This document shows, one piece after another, positions 46,001-59,800 of a stretch of DNA of 64,000 nucleotides. A program made the position numbers and the translations under genes. The notes beneath the pieces were generated by a model, which had not been told where the DNA came from, did not search any database, and was given only the letters and a program-made list of their open reading frames with translations. The DNA comes from Drosophila persimilis (Eukaryota; Arthropoda; Insecta; Diptera; Drosophilidae): the NCBI RefSeq assembly GCF_003286085.1, contig NW_020825312.1, positions 2,976,001 to 3,040,000 on the forward strand. The letters are read 5' to 3'. Numbering within the stretch: the first letter of the stretch is position 1; the number at the start of each line of letters is the position of its first letter.

Positions 46001-49000
46001 ACCCGGCCTGTGAGGATGCTCCTTGAGCAGCTGGCCTCGGGGAAACCTCTCTTGGCCTGCCCGGAGTGATGCAGGGCGTCCGTATCAGTTTCTCCTCCAT
46101 GCTGCGCACCCTCTCACATGCCACTGCGAGTGCACTTCTGAGCTTTGGCCTGCCACCGGGTGGGTCACAATGCAATCCGTATCTTAAAGCTGTCGTGCCT
46201 TAAATCCAAGCAAAATGAATACTTGACATGCTCTAATGCGACGGCGTTCTCGGTTTCAGCAGCAGAGACCTGTCTCGTGGTCCCAGTATCTTAGCAGCAG
46301 AACCGGCATCAGCACCAGAACCATCACCCAGAATCATCAGCCAGCACCCGCATCCATCAGAACTACATTTAGGCCTTTAAGTGCCTGTTGATGATGGCGG
46401 CATAGAACTTTCAGTGGCAGCCTTGGGCGGCAAACATTTCATTTAGAATATCTAGACGGGCCAGGGGCAGAGGCAGAGGCAGGGGCAGGGGCCGAAAGAG
46501 GTGAGTGGTAAGTGCGGATGAGGACTGCAATAAACTACATACTACATACATAAGTGAAAACTGTGAAATGAAAACTGGCGCGAGCGTAAATCAATACACC
46601 CATGAGGGTCATGGGCTCACATCGTAAAAGCAAAAACAAAATCACAAAATAAATATGTGCAGAATTTTTCTTCGACGAGGATGTACCCCGTATCAAGGGT
46701 CAAAGGTGACCCTTCTAGTGAATCCTTTGTGGGTTTTACGAAAATAGCAGAATGTTCAATACGCTTGAGAAGTTTTTGCCAAATACGGGTTCACCGGAGC
46801 AGAGCTGCCTTCTGATGCTGCATATGAGAAATAAGTGAGGCACATTCCATTCCATTCCATTCCAGGCGAGTCCTATGAGCCCGTTCCACAGATATGTGAC
46901 AGATATATGCGTCCTGCGTTTCCGAGTGGGAGTGCAGAAACGAATGCCAGTGGCAGTCAGACCCTTTAAAGCTTCCCCCAAACGCGACATGACTATTTAA
47001 AGTCCTATAATGGTCGGTATGCATGTTCCTGTACCAGATATGTGCATAATACATTCATATGGTGCTTGTTCGGTGGCTGGTGGAAACTTTTTTATACAGC
47101 AATTATAACCAAATTCGTGTTTTCATGGGGATTCCCATATGGGATCCACCAAGGCGAACAGATCCAACGGAACGTGACGAAACTAAAGCCCGTAAATTGT
47201 CGTTAATCATGGTGTTTTCCACGCCAATTTGTCTGGATATTGCATTCACAGCAGAGACAGGGGCAGAGGCCGAGACAGAGCCAGAGCCAGAATCTCGATT
47301 AATGGTCTTCCAAGCCGAGTTCCAGGAAAACGAATGAAACAGTCTGATGAATTCGACAAGAGCTTGCCAAACCAAGCAGTGACAGTACTACATTTTTTTT
47401 TTTTATGTTTTTAAGCATTATAAAATGTTTAACGATTCCTGGAAAGTGCCAAACTATGGATGGTTGAAGCATCAATACTTCAGCCAACAGCAGATAAGCC
47501 AACTTTACAACGTCCTTGAAATGGCCACGTTCTTTGAAAATATTTGCTTGTCAATGTATCCATTGCTATTAGATTGCTGTTTTTGATGGGCAAAACAAAC
47601 CCGTTTACCATGCACTCGTACATTTATGACGCCATCCTTTCATGATGTTATAGTATATTTACAAACAAACGAATATATATATACATACTCGTATGTGTAT
47701 GTAATCCAAAGGTATTCATTTCGAAGCATCCTTTTGACGAGCTTTGCTTTGCGCTCTTTGATTATTAATTGAATTTATTCGCGTGTTTGTTTTTAGCATA
47801 GAGTGCACATTATTGCCCAGATATTTTTATTAGGCTTTAGGCTTTAGACTTTATACTTTGCGTATTTGTTTTATTGGTTTGAGAGCAACAGATCAAAAGA
47901 AAACTAATAAAAAAATACACTACTGAAGAATTTCAGCAGGACCTGTATACGGGCTAAAATCGATCTATCTGTAAGCCAAGGCAGAAGGTAGGAAGGAGCC
48001 AAAGAAAAGGCCAAATTATGTCCAAGAATAGTTGAACCAAGAGCTCCCGGGACTTCCATCCAATCGTCGAACTTTGTCCCCATAAAAACGTTGTTTGAAA
48101 ACACGCAAAGTTTTCCCTACACATATTTATGCATAACTTGTCTCCTGCCAAGTTTCCATAAAACGTTTACATTGGGAACACGAATAAATTAGATTTTATT
48201 TAGAGCAAAAACAGGGGTAATCCGTGAGCGGCGTGTTGCTGCTCAGCGTGATGTGATGGCGATGCAACGCCTCTTATCCTCATTAACAGCATTGATTGGT
48301 GCCCCCACTGGAATCCAATAGCGATTACACTATTCAACACAACTATTTTTAGACATTGATTTAAAGTATTCCACTATTTCTACCCATTTACATATATTGC
48401 CTCCAAAAATATATTTATAATTTAATCAGAGAGAAAAGACTAAAGTAAAAATAGGTTGACTAGTGTAGCATATTTATTCATACCTTGTCGTCTGCCAAGT
48501 TTCCGTAAAGTTCACCCCTCCCCCGTATCCGCCCTCCTCCAAACACAAACTTGATTTCATTGAAAGCGATTAGGAATAGCACAGAACCCCATATGGTTAT
48601 GTATCCCTGCGCATCTGGGATACATTGGTCATTTCACATTTATGCGAGTTGAAATGTAATTATCTGCGCTGAGAAGCTGGTTATTAACATCTATTCAATG
48701 AAATGCATCCATGTGGTCTTGCTCAATAATTGTGTTAAGAAATAATCAAAGTAGGGGCAGCTGTCCTTCCAGTTGAATGGTTTCGAAAGGCTGCTGATAC
48801 GGCCAGTACGGCTTACTTTTAATAGCAATTCAAGTACATACCAACTGAATATAAAATAATTAGAGCTGGAAAAGGCCCACTCCCACTCCCACCACCACGC
48901 CCACACCCACACCCACGCTCAAAGCTCGGACCGAGTACTATAATTTCTATGCAGCACTCGCCACAATTTAGTAAAGTGATTCCCACTTATCTGCATTGTT

Positions 49001-52000
49001 CATTATGGGGCTCCCATCAACCTCTGAATGCTTTTTATCCTAGTCCCGCCTAGTCCCCCCCCCCGAGCGCTCTCCGCAATGCAATTGCCATGACAGCTGT
49101 TTGCACTGGCGGTAACATCAGCCGAAAGAGCTTTGCTCCGCAAACGAAGGAGCAGCCACTGCAACCACAAGAAATTGAAACTTAATTTAAATAAATTATT
49201 GTTGCTTGCTCTTTTGCGCCCGCTCTCAGCGATTTGCGTCCTTGCAAGTGGCCGGATAATTGTCCCCACCCGTCCCCGCAGGCCGTGCCCAGGCCGCAGT
49301 TCTCCGGCAGATGAGAGGCGGGAACCTTTCAAACCATTTCCACCAGTAATTAAATTTTGAGTGCAGATGAAATTGTACCGGAAAAATAAAGAATAAGATG
49401 CATTTGCATTTGCATTCGGAAGCCAAATCCTGGTGCACCAGCCAAATGTGCAAATTCAATTGAAGGGCCAGTAATTCCCATATAAAAGAGCCACCGTGGA
49501 GGTCTGCACGGGCCTAGCACGGGCGATAGATAACACTTATATAAAGGCCTGGCCGATTGCGACGGCAGTGGCGATACATTGAAAGGACTCGACGCGACAC
49601 GATACGACTCGGCACGACACGACTCGATTCGACTCTAATCAAATGAATGTCAAACGTGCACTAACAAGTCACGCCAGTTCGCACAAAAGAAAAAAGGCTG
49701 GAGCTAATGGGCTCCCTAGTTAGAGAGGTTGTCGCCTAACAGGTCTGGTGGGGTTGCTCACATGATTCTATTTCTTTGAAGATTGGCGATGGGGGAGATT
49801 CACTTCCTTTGATTCCCCTTCTGTGAAGCGGCTGCTGGGGAAACATCAATCACGTTTCAGCAACTGTCCTGAGCGATTGTTGTTCGACAATTCGATTAAT
49901 CTGCTTATGACAGCTTCCAAACGTGGCATACAATCAGTCAACATCTATTTTTGTCTGCCCAGGCTGGGAACCGGCCATTAAAGTGTTTTTTGAAATCAAT
50001 TCAATATGTATTTCGCAAACTGAAGTGCAACGTTGCTCAGATTTGGTTTCAACTAGTTACACCCAATTGACCAATTGCTTATCGACCAAATACGTGGAAC
50101 TGTTCAAGTGAAATTTCCTACTCTTGAATGAAAACTCAATCGGGAACAGTTTTCCCTTCTTTTGCGCTCAAATTGAACAGAAATAGTTCATTGTATTGCG
50201 GCAAATGGCTTGCTAGTTGTTTATATTATCTGATTCTATATTTTGTTCATTTTCTACTTGGCATTCGCGTATTGGCCTATTGGGAGAAAGTACGGCCCAA
50301 AGTTTGAGCAATCTGACAAATCATTGTTTAAGTGGCGTTCAGTTTTTGTGTGTGGAATTTCTTGAAAAGTCACTGAAAAGAGCATCTGCTGCAGTCTTTT
50401 GAACTGTCGCACATGGCACATTTGTGGGGCACTCAGGCCCAGCCTGTGCACAGCTCAAATTAACTGACAGCCGACCTTAGCTGCTTACTTGCCACATGCC
50501 TCTAGACGCCGGCGCCCAAACATGTTTCCTCATGTGTGGCGATGGGAACGCCGTCCTTTATGAATGATTAATTGCCGTTAGCATTGCCAATGCCATTGCT
50601 TTTTGCCACAGAATTTCAACAAATGGGACAAAACGGCTCGTTTCGATTTGCAGGAAAATTTATTTCGCATCGAGCCAGAACAAAGGCCGAAAGTTATGAG
50701 GGCAAAAACCAAAAACTAGTGTCCTTTGTGCGCGCAGAGCAAGAGCAAGGGCTATGACAAATTTCAATTGGCCAATTAGTGCCAATTAAATGGCATAAAG
50801 CACCAACCACAGCAGCAGCCACAGCCAGCGCCGCATTCAGGCCGTTTACAAAAACTGAACTATTTTCCAGCGGGATCTCCCACAAAAGGCAGAGCCGTCA
50901 AGAGTTGTAAATATAATAATACTCGCATAATAAGAAGACGCTGGAGCGGAAGGACCCGGGACCTGGTCACTTGTAGTTGTTGTACTCTCGTTGTGCAGTT
51001 GTTCTGCTGACTGAAAGCTGAAGTTGTTCTTTTCCAGCTGCTGTTTCTGCACAAACTTTTGTTATCGGAATTTGTCTTTGGCCTCGGCTGCCAAGTGCTC
51101 TGACTCTGACTCTGACTCCGCCTCTGGTTCTGGTTCTGCCGCTGGCGCTGGCGCTGGCTCTGACTGAGTCCCGCGAAGGAGGTTGACTTTGAGAAGTTCA
51201 TGTTTAAGTTTTAGTTGTAGAGCACTTGCGGCAGAACCTCAAGTTCGTGAGTCCTGCAGGGCGCACGTGGCCGGATTCTAGTTATTTAATAAGCAATTAA
51301 GTTGCCCTAATTAACAAGGCTTCCCAGGATTTGCATAATCAGTTCTCATCGGAGTAGGTGCCGGACTGAATGAATGCTTGCCTGAATACCTGCCTGCCTG
51401 GCCGCCTGTCTGGACAGTCCCTCCAGCAGCTCAGCCGCAGAATTTGGGTTACATTCAGGTGTTAATTGATTTCAGTTCCGTCCTATTAATTCATTGGGGG
51501 TGGACGCACCATCATTTTTGTCTCGAGAGGCCGTTCGAGCAAACATATAAATGGCGGCAGACTCCGTGTGGCAAGTTCAGTTGTTGCCAAAACATGAACG
51601 TGTTCAGACCTTTGTGAAACGCTGCGCATGTGCCAAATAATAATTGAAATTGAGTTGCTTTTCAGATTTCAAGTGTCTTGTGGTGGAATAATAAACTACA
51701 CTGTACATCTATCCTTTATAGGCCAAATAAAGTTTCGACCCAATTCGTAGCACACTTTTTCGGGCATTTTTCGGATACCTTTGTATTTAACTCTTGAGCG
51801 GCATCAACAAAAATATAGTTAAATATGTCAATTAAAGAGAGGAAGTGAGAAAATACTTAAGTTTGGATTTCTTTCAAACTCCCTCCATCAGAGCCAAGAC
51901 AATGTTATTGGTTTCACGCTGGTTGTAAGAACTTCTTCATCGAGGGCCCACCTGCTGCTCCCTCCCTGGTTGATAGACAAAGGCTGATGTTAAGTTTAGG

Positions 52001-52811
52001 TAAGCAATTTAATGCAATCTGTATTCCGAACGAGGCAGCCGAGAAGAATCATTAATAGAGACTTCGGTGGTGGCTATCAAAACCTCCTTTAGAAGTCATC
52101 ATCACTGGTCATCTTGCATCTAGAGTTGCAATCTTTGTATTGGCGTCTTTATTATGCTTCAATTTCCGATATGCTTGTGATTCGTTTCGCTTGTTCCCTT
52201 TGGCCGTATGACCATATTCCTTACCGTTTATTTTAAAAACACTTTCTAGATAGTTCACGCCTTTTCCGTTTACTTATAAATACACAGAAATGAAGATAAT
52301 CCGAGTAGCGGGTATCGAATTTTGTTTGTCTTAAACTTTGCTGAGGGCCCAGGTTTAACTTTTTAAGTTTTTGGTTGAGACAAGGACCGAGCTGAACCTC
52401 TAAAATGTGATTAAATTGATGCTGAAATAACTACTAAGCCATGACCATCCGCAAGAAGGCGGAGGACTAATCAAACCAAGAGCATCGATTAAGAGAAACT
52501 ACGCTTTTATATGTCCTCTTTCAGCCATCCCCTGGCCGAGGGCTAATTGGTTGTGTCTGTGCACATTGAAAATGCTTCGTGACCGCCGCGTCCGCCATGA
52601 TGCACTACCAATGAGGACAGCCGGGGAGCTGCAACACGAGGCAGCATTGCCAAATGCGGTAATTGGAGCGCCGACAAGTAAATAAGCGCAATCCCAGCGT
52701 CCAAGCGGAACTCACCTCTGAGGCACATCGGGCACACGCAACCTGTCACGTCCCGGCTCCAGTTTGAGTTTGGAGAAGCCCGTACATTTGGCAAAAGGCG
52801 AACCGCACGCC
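40098..52811. other. Gene-poor interval of about 12.7 kb between CAH2 and Rh7
   Basis: I find no recognisable gene, tRNA or transposon here. It holds pyrimidine- and AT-rich spacer with short repeats: a CCCATCCCCTGCC-type run at 40520-40562, a GCAGT run at 41750-41770, GGGCTTGGGCTTGG near 42320, TATA/CATA repeats near 42420-42450, CCATC repeats at 43460-43498 and CATTC at 46845-46864. The longest frames are 177 codons (43524-44057, plus) and 171 codons without an ATG start (41013-41528, minus). Such an interval beside a photoreceptor gene is a natural place for distal enhancers, but I cannot identify any by sequence alone. Confidence 0.45.
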
Positions 52812-54419
52812 ATGGTCATGGAGGCCCTCATGGCAGCCCTGCCCACGCTGACGACGGAGGCAGCTGGCAGCAGCCTCTGGCTCACCAGTGCGCTGTCCCT
52901 TTCCGAGATGCTGGCCAACAGTAGCACCAGCCCCAACGCATCTCTGGTTGCCACCACCAGCTCTGCGGCCGCAGCGACGGCATCCACAACTTCCGCAGCG
53001 GAAGCTGTGGGAAAGGTCCCAGACAAGCACGAGGTGAATGACAATGTATCTACGGTACTGAGGTAATTATCCAAATGACCTGAGGCTAATTCCAAAAGAT
53101 GAAGGGCTCTGTGTAGCCTTTGGAATTGTATGTACTTGCTAAACATCCTTTGATTACTTCCAGTTCATATCCCGGCTATATACACTATCGCGACAAGTAC
53201 GACCTCAGCTACATTGCCAGAGTGAACCCGTTCTGGCTGCAATTCGAGCCGCCGAAATCCAGCACGTTCTACCTCATGGCCGCCCTCTACTGCCTCATCT
53301 CGGTGGTGGGATGCGTGGGGAATGCGTTCGTCATCTTCATGTTCGCGAACCGCAAGTCGCTGCGGACGCCGGCCAACATTCTGGTGATGAATCTGGCCAT
53401 TTGCGACTTTCTAATGCTCGTCAAGTGTCCCATTGCAATATACAACAACATCAAGGAGGGGCCGGCGCTGGGCGATGCAGGTGAGTAGCGATGCAGGCAG
53501 GAGATTGGGCGCTGCCCCCCACTAACCAACTCTACCCGCAGCCTGTCGCATCTATGGATTTGTGGGCGGCCTAAGTGGCACCTGCGCCATCGGGACACTA
53601 ACGGCCATCGCCCTGGATCGGTACAATGTCGTGGTACATCCGCTCCAGCCCTTGCGCCGCTGCTCGCGACTTCGCTCCTACCTGATCATCTTCCTCATCT
53701 GGTCCTACAGCTTCCTCTTTGCGGTGATGCCCGCCCTGGACATCGGGCTTTCCGTTTACGTGCCGGAGGGATTCCTGACCACCTGCAGCTTCGATTATCT
53801 GAACAAGGAGACCCCTGCGCGCATCTTCATGGCCCTCTTCTTTGTGGCCGCATACTGCGTTCCCCTCACCACCATCGTGTACTCGTACTTCTACATCCTC
53901 AAGGTGGTGTTCACGGCGAGCCGCATCCAGTCGAACAAGGACAAGGCCAAGACGGAGCAGAAGCTGGCATTCATCGTGGCTGCCATCATCGGCCTGTGGT
54001 TCTTGGCCTGGTCGCCCTACGCAATCGTGGCCATGATGGGGGTCTTCGGCCAGGAGCGGCACATCACGCCCCTGGGCTCCATGATACCGGCACTCTTCTG
54101 CAAGACAGCCGCCTGCGTGGACCCGTACTTGTATGCCGCCACGCATCCCCGATTCCGCGTCGAGGTCCGCATGCTCTTCTTTGGACGCGGCGTCCTGAGG
54201 AGGGTTTCCACCACACGATCCTCATACATGACCCGCTCAAGGTCCTCGTTCAACCGACGACTGCGTCCAACCCCCGACGCGGAACACCGGGTGGAGTCCT
54301 ACCTAATGAACAACAACCTGATGATGGTGCCCGAGGAGACGGAGGAGAACGAGGAAATTGTCGTTGTGGCTGAGTTTAACAACTCCTCGTACAGCGGCAT
54401 GGAGCAGAGTAAGTTCTAA
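52812..54419 (+). CDS. Rh7: Rhodopsin 7
   Basis: Seven-transmembrane opsin. In D. melanogaster Rh7 is an atypical visual pigment expressed in brain clock neurons and in the eye. Exons 52812-53062, 53164-53480 and 53542-54419 give 481 residues. The N-terminus is long (about 110 residues before TM1) and Ala/Ser/Thr-rich. Then come YLMAALYCLISVVGCVGNAF (TM1), SLRTPANILVMNLAICDF (TM2), DRY at 215-217, and the retinal-binding Lys377 in FCKTAACVDPYLYA. The usual NPxxY is DPYLY, and the HPKYR motif of fly opsins is HPRFR. The C-tail is also long, about 100 residues. Its Arg/Ser-rich part (RSSYMTRSRSSFNRR) is followed by an acidic end. ATG 52812 is in good context; another in-frame Met is two codons later. 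Confidence 0.93.
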
Positions 54420-57049
54420 AAGGTAAGAGCAAGTCGCACCACTGAAAGAGCAGATGACGATCTGCCAACCTGGAACTGGAAGACACATACATAGATATGA
54501 GTGGCGTTGTGGCGCAATCTGTTTAACATCGAATCCTCGGAATCCTCAGTCATAGGGGAAATTTGTCATGCATACTCGAACACACACTGGGGACCCGAAA
54601 CGAATGCGCAATGTGAATCTCTATGCCACAAAGAAGAGCCAACTGCTTTGTTCGGTCACTGCAATGGATGCCATGCCGCCGAGGGACTCCCACATCGCGC
54701 CCCATAATGAAAGCGAACGAAAAATGAAACGGAAATGAAAATGGAACTGGAACTCTTGGCCATTGTGCTGTGTGTTATGAAATCCCTCTTCCTTCTCAAG
54801 GAGGAGAAGCCATAGCCATAACGATAGCGACAGCGACAGCGATAGCGATAGCGACAGCGACAGCAACTGAAGAAAGTGATAGCAAAACAAACTCGTATTT
54901 AATGAGCTTACGGAATGTTTTGAGGGAATCCGAGTACAATAGTCGAAGTACAGCATGTGCAATAGGAACTGGTAATTATGTAAGTCTAGGGAATTAAGTG
55001 GTAGGCATAAGCAAAGGCAACATTAGTACAAAGAGCGATTCGATTGGGAGTCGCAGAGGCCGAGCCTGTGACAGTGGCCGTGGCAGTGGCAGTGGCCATG
55101 GCCCGCCGGGCAATGCGATGGAAATACGACACATAATATCAGGGAAAATCATACATTGAATCTGGATAATTGGGCAAGCCGGACGCACGTCTGGCATTAG
55201 CAACTAGGGGAAATTTCGGGGGACAGCGACAGGATGATATTAAAAGGATTTTCAGATTGTTTTTGTGTTCGGCCACTATTTGAGGGGTGCACAATCAGCC
55301 TGATTGCGACCCATTTCAATTGCATTGTGATGGCAGCTTAGTTGTGCATTAGAGCTTTCAATTATTCAAGGGAAGCCACAGATACATTTTCAATTTCGCA
55401 AAGTAAATTAATTTAATTGCTTTTATGTCTTGATGTCTACTCCTGTGGCCCCGTGTACCTTATAGATATAGTGGGATCTGATCTGTATGTTTGTATGTAT
55501 ATCGTAATCACTCTACCTAACTAAGCGAACGACTCTGATAAAGTCAACGAGTACTTGTACCTGTCACGACGATAGAACATAGAAAAGGAACTAAGCAACC
55601 TATATATCGAATTTATACCCCATAAATGTACTACTCTATCTGTGTATCACTTTTTTTTTGTATGTATGTATGTATGTATGTGTGTGTGTAAGAATATGTA
55701 CTATGTCCATGTATTTAGGGACAGTACAATTACAATGGGCCGGAGAACAATGACGGAACAGAAGATGAACCAGTCGCCAAGCATTTTAATTACGAGAATA
55801 CAAATTTAAGCCATTGTTGGGCAAACCTGTGTACTGTTTCCTTCGAAATGGTGGAGAACAATAGGCACGGACACAAGCACGGATACAGTGGCACTGGCAC
55901 GGGCACCGGCACGGCCACGGGCACGGGCATGGGCATGGGCTCAGGTCCAGTAACTCGTACCGTGTTGGTTGTAATGGTCCTCAAAACAGAATTGCAGAGA
56001 GTACCTGGCCAACAACGTGAAAGGGAAACAGAGCAAAGGGAAAACAATTTAATTAGCATATTTAAAATGCACTTTGACAGCAGTTTATTTTTGTGTGTGC
56101 AAGCGCTTGTATCCAAATTAGTTCAATTCCGTAATTGTTTAATAAACATGTTTTGTATTTACGGCAATGTTGAACCAAAGAACCTTCAATAAATGTGTGC
56201 AAAATGTTGTAATTAAATATATTTCAAGGGCCATAAGCGCCGCTTCCCAGCCGTGGGTCATCCAACAGGTGCACGGGCCAGCAAATGAAAATATTTCTGA
56301 GTATAAAAACGACTGCACAGGACCTAATATAGTGAGTGTGTGTGTGTCTGCTGAAAGATCCCAGCAGCAACTAAATCCACACGAGTCCATTGTCTTTTGA
56401 TTCCGGCTGATAATGCAATCTGCTGCACACCCCTTCCCCAGCAGCTGCAGCAGCATAAGCAGCCGCCACGGGGCGTATGCTTTATTTGCGCCGAAAGAAG
56501 CCGCATGCATTTCCCCGTATTTTTTGAAGAGCGCATACTCACAAGAGCCCCCCACCACCAAGGTATACTGAGTAGAAGGTAAGTCATTCTCCCAGTCTCA
56601 AAAAGGTTACATTACAATCATCCGCCTATCTGGATCTATCCGTATTCACGGGGACGTTGTGAGATGCGGCAAGATCCACGGCTCTACTTTATGCCTACAA
56701 AGCAAACAAATCATAGAAATCAAACCGCTTGGGAGATGTTTGTATATTAGATTATATCTGTTTTCTTTTTTTTTAACAGTTTTTTATATTATTACACCAT
56801 AATCTGCCGAAGGAAGTGCAGTAAGTGAGAGAGAGAGAGAGAGAAAGAGATGGGGAAGAAAAGAATTAGTAAGCGCGTGACAAGCGCATTTCTTTCTTCT
56901 GGCTATAACAATAATCTGATCTGATTCAGATTCAACAACCTGCTAGATATGGCCATTCTCTTTCGTTACCTGTAGGGGCGGAAGGTGGCGGGGCGAAATT
57001 TTGACTTGAAACAGTATGAAATCACGGGAGTCTAGATAAAAAATTTGGT
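54420..57049. other. Rh7 3' region and spacer
   Basis: No gene seen. Repeats: GATAGC/GACAGC units at about 54815-54866, a TATG run at 55660-55688, a GGCACGGGCAC-type run at 55880-55940 and GA repeats at 56826-56850. The frames across them (for example 54621-54962 minus, 55848-56192 plus) are products of the repeats. Confidence 0.45.
54815..54866. repeat. GATAGC/GACAGC hexamer array
   Basis: About eight tandem six-base units alternating gatagc and gacagc, giving spurious frames on both strands. Confidence 0.8.
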
Positions 57050-57200
57050 TTCTCTAGCTCTTATGGTCTCTGAGCACTAGGCGCTCGACTCAGCTATTGA
57101 TGCTGATCAAGAATATATATACCTAATGGGGTCGGAATATTACACACCTCCAGCTTCACGAGTATACCGGCATTTCTGTTGTATAGTGGCTGCCTTCGCA
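57050..57200 (-). mobile_element. INE-1/DINE-1-type element fragment
   Basis: Its minus strand carries tattcttgatcagcatcaat and a following gagtcgag, the most conserved core of INE-1 (DINE-1, mini-me) elements, preceded by tccgaccccattagg. The same roughly 50-base core occurs on the plus strand near 60940-60990. It is a short non-autonomous fragment without coding capacity. Confidence 0.75.
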
Positions 57201-59570
57201 CCTTCAATGAAATATACCTTGGGCTAAACGATGTAACAGAGAGAAAGAACGAATAAGAGAGAGCGTTTGCCCACGTACAGTGGACGCCATTTGAATAGAA
57301 ACCTCCTTTAGTACCAGCTCCAACAGCTGAGAGATTTGCCCAGTATTTCTGGCTGGTGGGGAAACACGGGGCCAGACACGACGCCGGCGCCGGCTGTGAA
57401 AGCAGAGCAAAAGCAAAATCCACACGCAGCATAACAATAATTTCAGTCGTATTTTTCCCGACCAGCCCGCGGTTGTTGTTCCAACAAAGATTTCTTCCAC
57501 ACCCAAAACGGAACTTGTTTAAACAGAAACTTTTATTTATTTTACACATATCGAGAAAAGTGATTGCCGGCTACAGAGGCAGAGGCAGAGGCAGAGGCAC
57601 AGGCAGTGCAGCAGCCGTCGAGTGAGTGTGTGAGGAAAAGTGAGAGAGGAAAAGTGAAAAGCCGGGCGCAATAAGGGGAAGAGAGCGAGTGATTGCCAGC
57701 ATCCAAGGAAAGCCAACCCACACCCCAACCTCAATCCCTAGTCCAAACACCAGCCGACCCAAACGACTCCCAGCTCCCGCGCTTATGCTCGGTTTCGGTT
57801 CGTTTTATATACCCGTAAAGACTACGGGTGTAGTGCCCCCGCGTTTTGCCTAATTGTATTTCGATTTTCCGCTTTTTTTCCTGCTCCCAGCTCCCAAAGG
57901 CCACTTTGTGGGCATACAGCATACAGCCATGACGGAGCAAGTGGCGCCTTCAACGTGCTCCACTGTATACTCCACTGTGTACTCGATGGCATGTGTGTGC
58001 CGATGCTACAACTCGTATTGTGTGGCGTGCCCGTGCCCCGTCGATGCCCAGACAAATATTGACTAAACAAACGCCATGTAGGCAATATTATTGCTAGCGA
58101 TTTATCTCACTGCACAATGCACAGCCAGCCGCCCACATCGTTTACAGGGTGACCCCAGACATGCACACCCGTCTGGGCACAAGTGCCCCCCCATATGGGA
58201 ATGTTTATGTATCCACGGAATCCGGCAGTCGCGTGTCTATAGCCCGGGCCATGTCGACAGTTAACATTCGACATTCGACATTTCATGCTCATCGCCATCG
58301 CAATCGCAATCGCCCACTCGTTTATCACCTGCGATTGCCAAGTCTATTAGGGTCGCGCGCCTTAAATTTATTCTCAACTTTGGGGCACATTCCGCACGTT
58401 CCCCTGGCAAGCACTTCTGAGGACTCTCTCTGTGGGACAAAATGTCTGGCATACTCCGGCGAACAGCGAAAGCAGACAACAGCGCCCGAATGACAATTGA
58501 AAGGAACACAAATGAGCATGCAAAGAACGGCACTCGAGTGCATAGACTAGCCTGGCGGCGGGTGGGATTCCGTTCCTCCGTTATCCATTCTCCTGTCGGC
58601 ACACTCAAATTACTCATACGACGGGTTGGTTGCCTGTGCAACAGAACACAATGCCAGGCACCACCTCAAGTGACGACGCGAACGACTGTCGCCGGTTGCA
58701 CCGTCACTCACTCTGGCACCCAGATCCAGTCACTGCCACAGACACCGATTGAGGTGTTGTTTGCACACAGCCTTTGAAGGAATTGTTAATCTGTGAATTC
58801 GCACACCCCCATTCGCAGGGCGGCAACTATCCGCGGAGCGGGAATGTGCTCATAGTGTGCCACGAGTATTGGGATTTAATACACTTTCATGTACCCAACA
58901 CTATCTGAAAGGTGAACATCCCTCGAGGAAGTTCGCTTGGGGCTCCGCTCAGAAACCCTGTGGTATGATGGGATGAAGGCAGAAAAATAATAGAACCCTC
59001 AACTTAAGCATTAGTTGAATAAGATTGATTCGAAACGACAGAAGGAGCTGAATCCTTTTTATATGCTGACTGAGGGACGCTCTTTCCGCATGAGTAACGT
59101 TGACAAACTCAAAAGTCTCCCCGAGGGGCCCGACCATTCAGATATTTTGAGGCACATCCATCCCATCCACATAACGTTTGGCATGTCCCAGGCCCTTATG
59201 AATGAAACATGGCATTCGAAGATTGCGTGAGTACTGTGGGGTGCTACTCTTACTATTCGCAATTTGAAATTCATACCGCATGCTACAACGATTTCACTTT
59301 TCTGCTTAGATAAGTTTTCAATACCAATGCTTGGCTGCATCTTCCTGACTTCCCCCGTGACGTCAATTGTTTCGGCTCTTTAGTTCCGATTCGTTTGGGT
59401 TTGCTTCATCTGCTCGGTTCGGCTTGCCTTTTATGGGGCAACAACAGCCGCAGCAGCAACAGCAACAACAACAGCAATGAAAACAAATCGGAATAGTTTC
59501 CCCTGCCAGCATTCTGGCAGCCTCCCATCTCAGAGGCGATGTATTAATTAATTTGGGCAGCAGCCGCACA
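57201..59570. other. Spacer, possible 5' UTR material for the membrane-protein gene
   Basis: No gene recognised. The AGAGGC run near 57568-57598 and the GA-rich stretch after it resemble Drosophila 5' UTRs, but I see no start codon to support a gene. A short inverted repeat (acccgtaaagactacgggt) at about 57812-57830 is like the hairpin ends of INE-1. Confidence 0.35.
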
Positions 59571-59577
59571 CTACTCG

Positions 59578-59800
59578 AACTACACTTTTACTCTTTTTAC
59601 CCTTGGAGAGGGTAGACAGATGTTTGTAGGTCGTTTGACCAGATTTTTGCATCGCAGACAAGATCTTGATCGGAATTACTCCCAGGGGCTTAAAGTTTTC
59701 GATCATACATATACACCCCATAGGAACTATGAATGTGCACACCTTAGGCGCAAAAACCCAGATTCAAAGATGCTAGAGTATCAAAAGATTCGACATGTAA
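59578..59800 (+). mobile_element. Probable degenerate INE-1-like repeat
   Basis: Begins with a hairpin (tacccttggagagggta) and continues with gatcttgatcggaatta, similar in order to INE-1 elements but diverged. Boundaries are uncertain. Confidence 0.4.

Noticed and set aside
54495-54560. tRNA-like 'gtggcgcaat' sequence
   Set aside because: The A-box-like string is not followed by a matching B box or an acceptor-stem pairing, so no tRNA can be drawn.
55790-56192. Overlapping frames on both strands rich in Gly/Thr or Pro/Val
   Set aside because: They are produced by the GGCACGGGCAC-type repeat.
57854-58066. 70-codon plus frame with many Cys and Tyr
   Set aside because: The composition follows a repeated 'ccactgtgtactc' pattern and has no start context or recognisable domain.
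59418-59480. CAACAGCAACAACAACAGC run resembling an opa repeat
   Set aside because: Opa-type repeats occur in coding exons, but here no open frame with a start or splice sites surrounds it.
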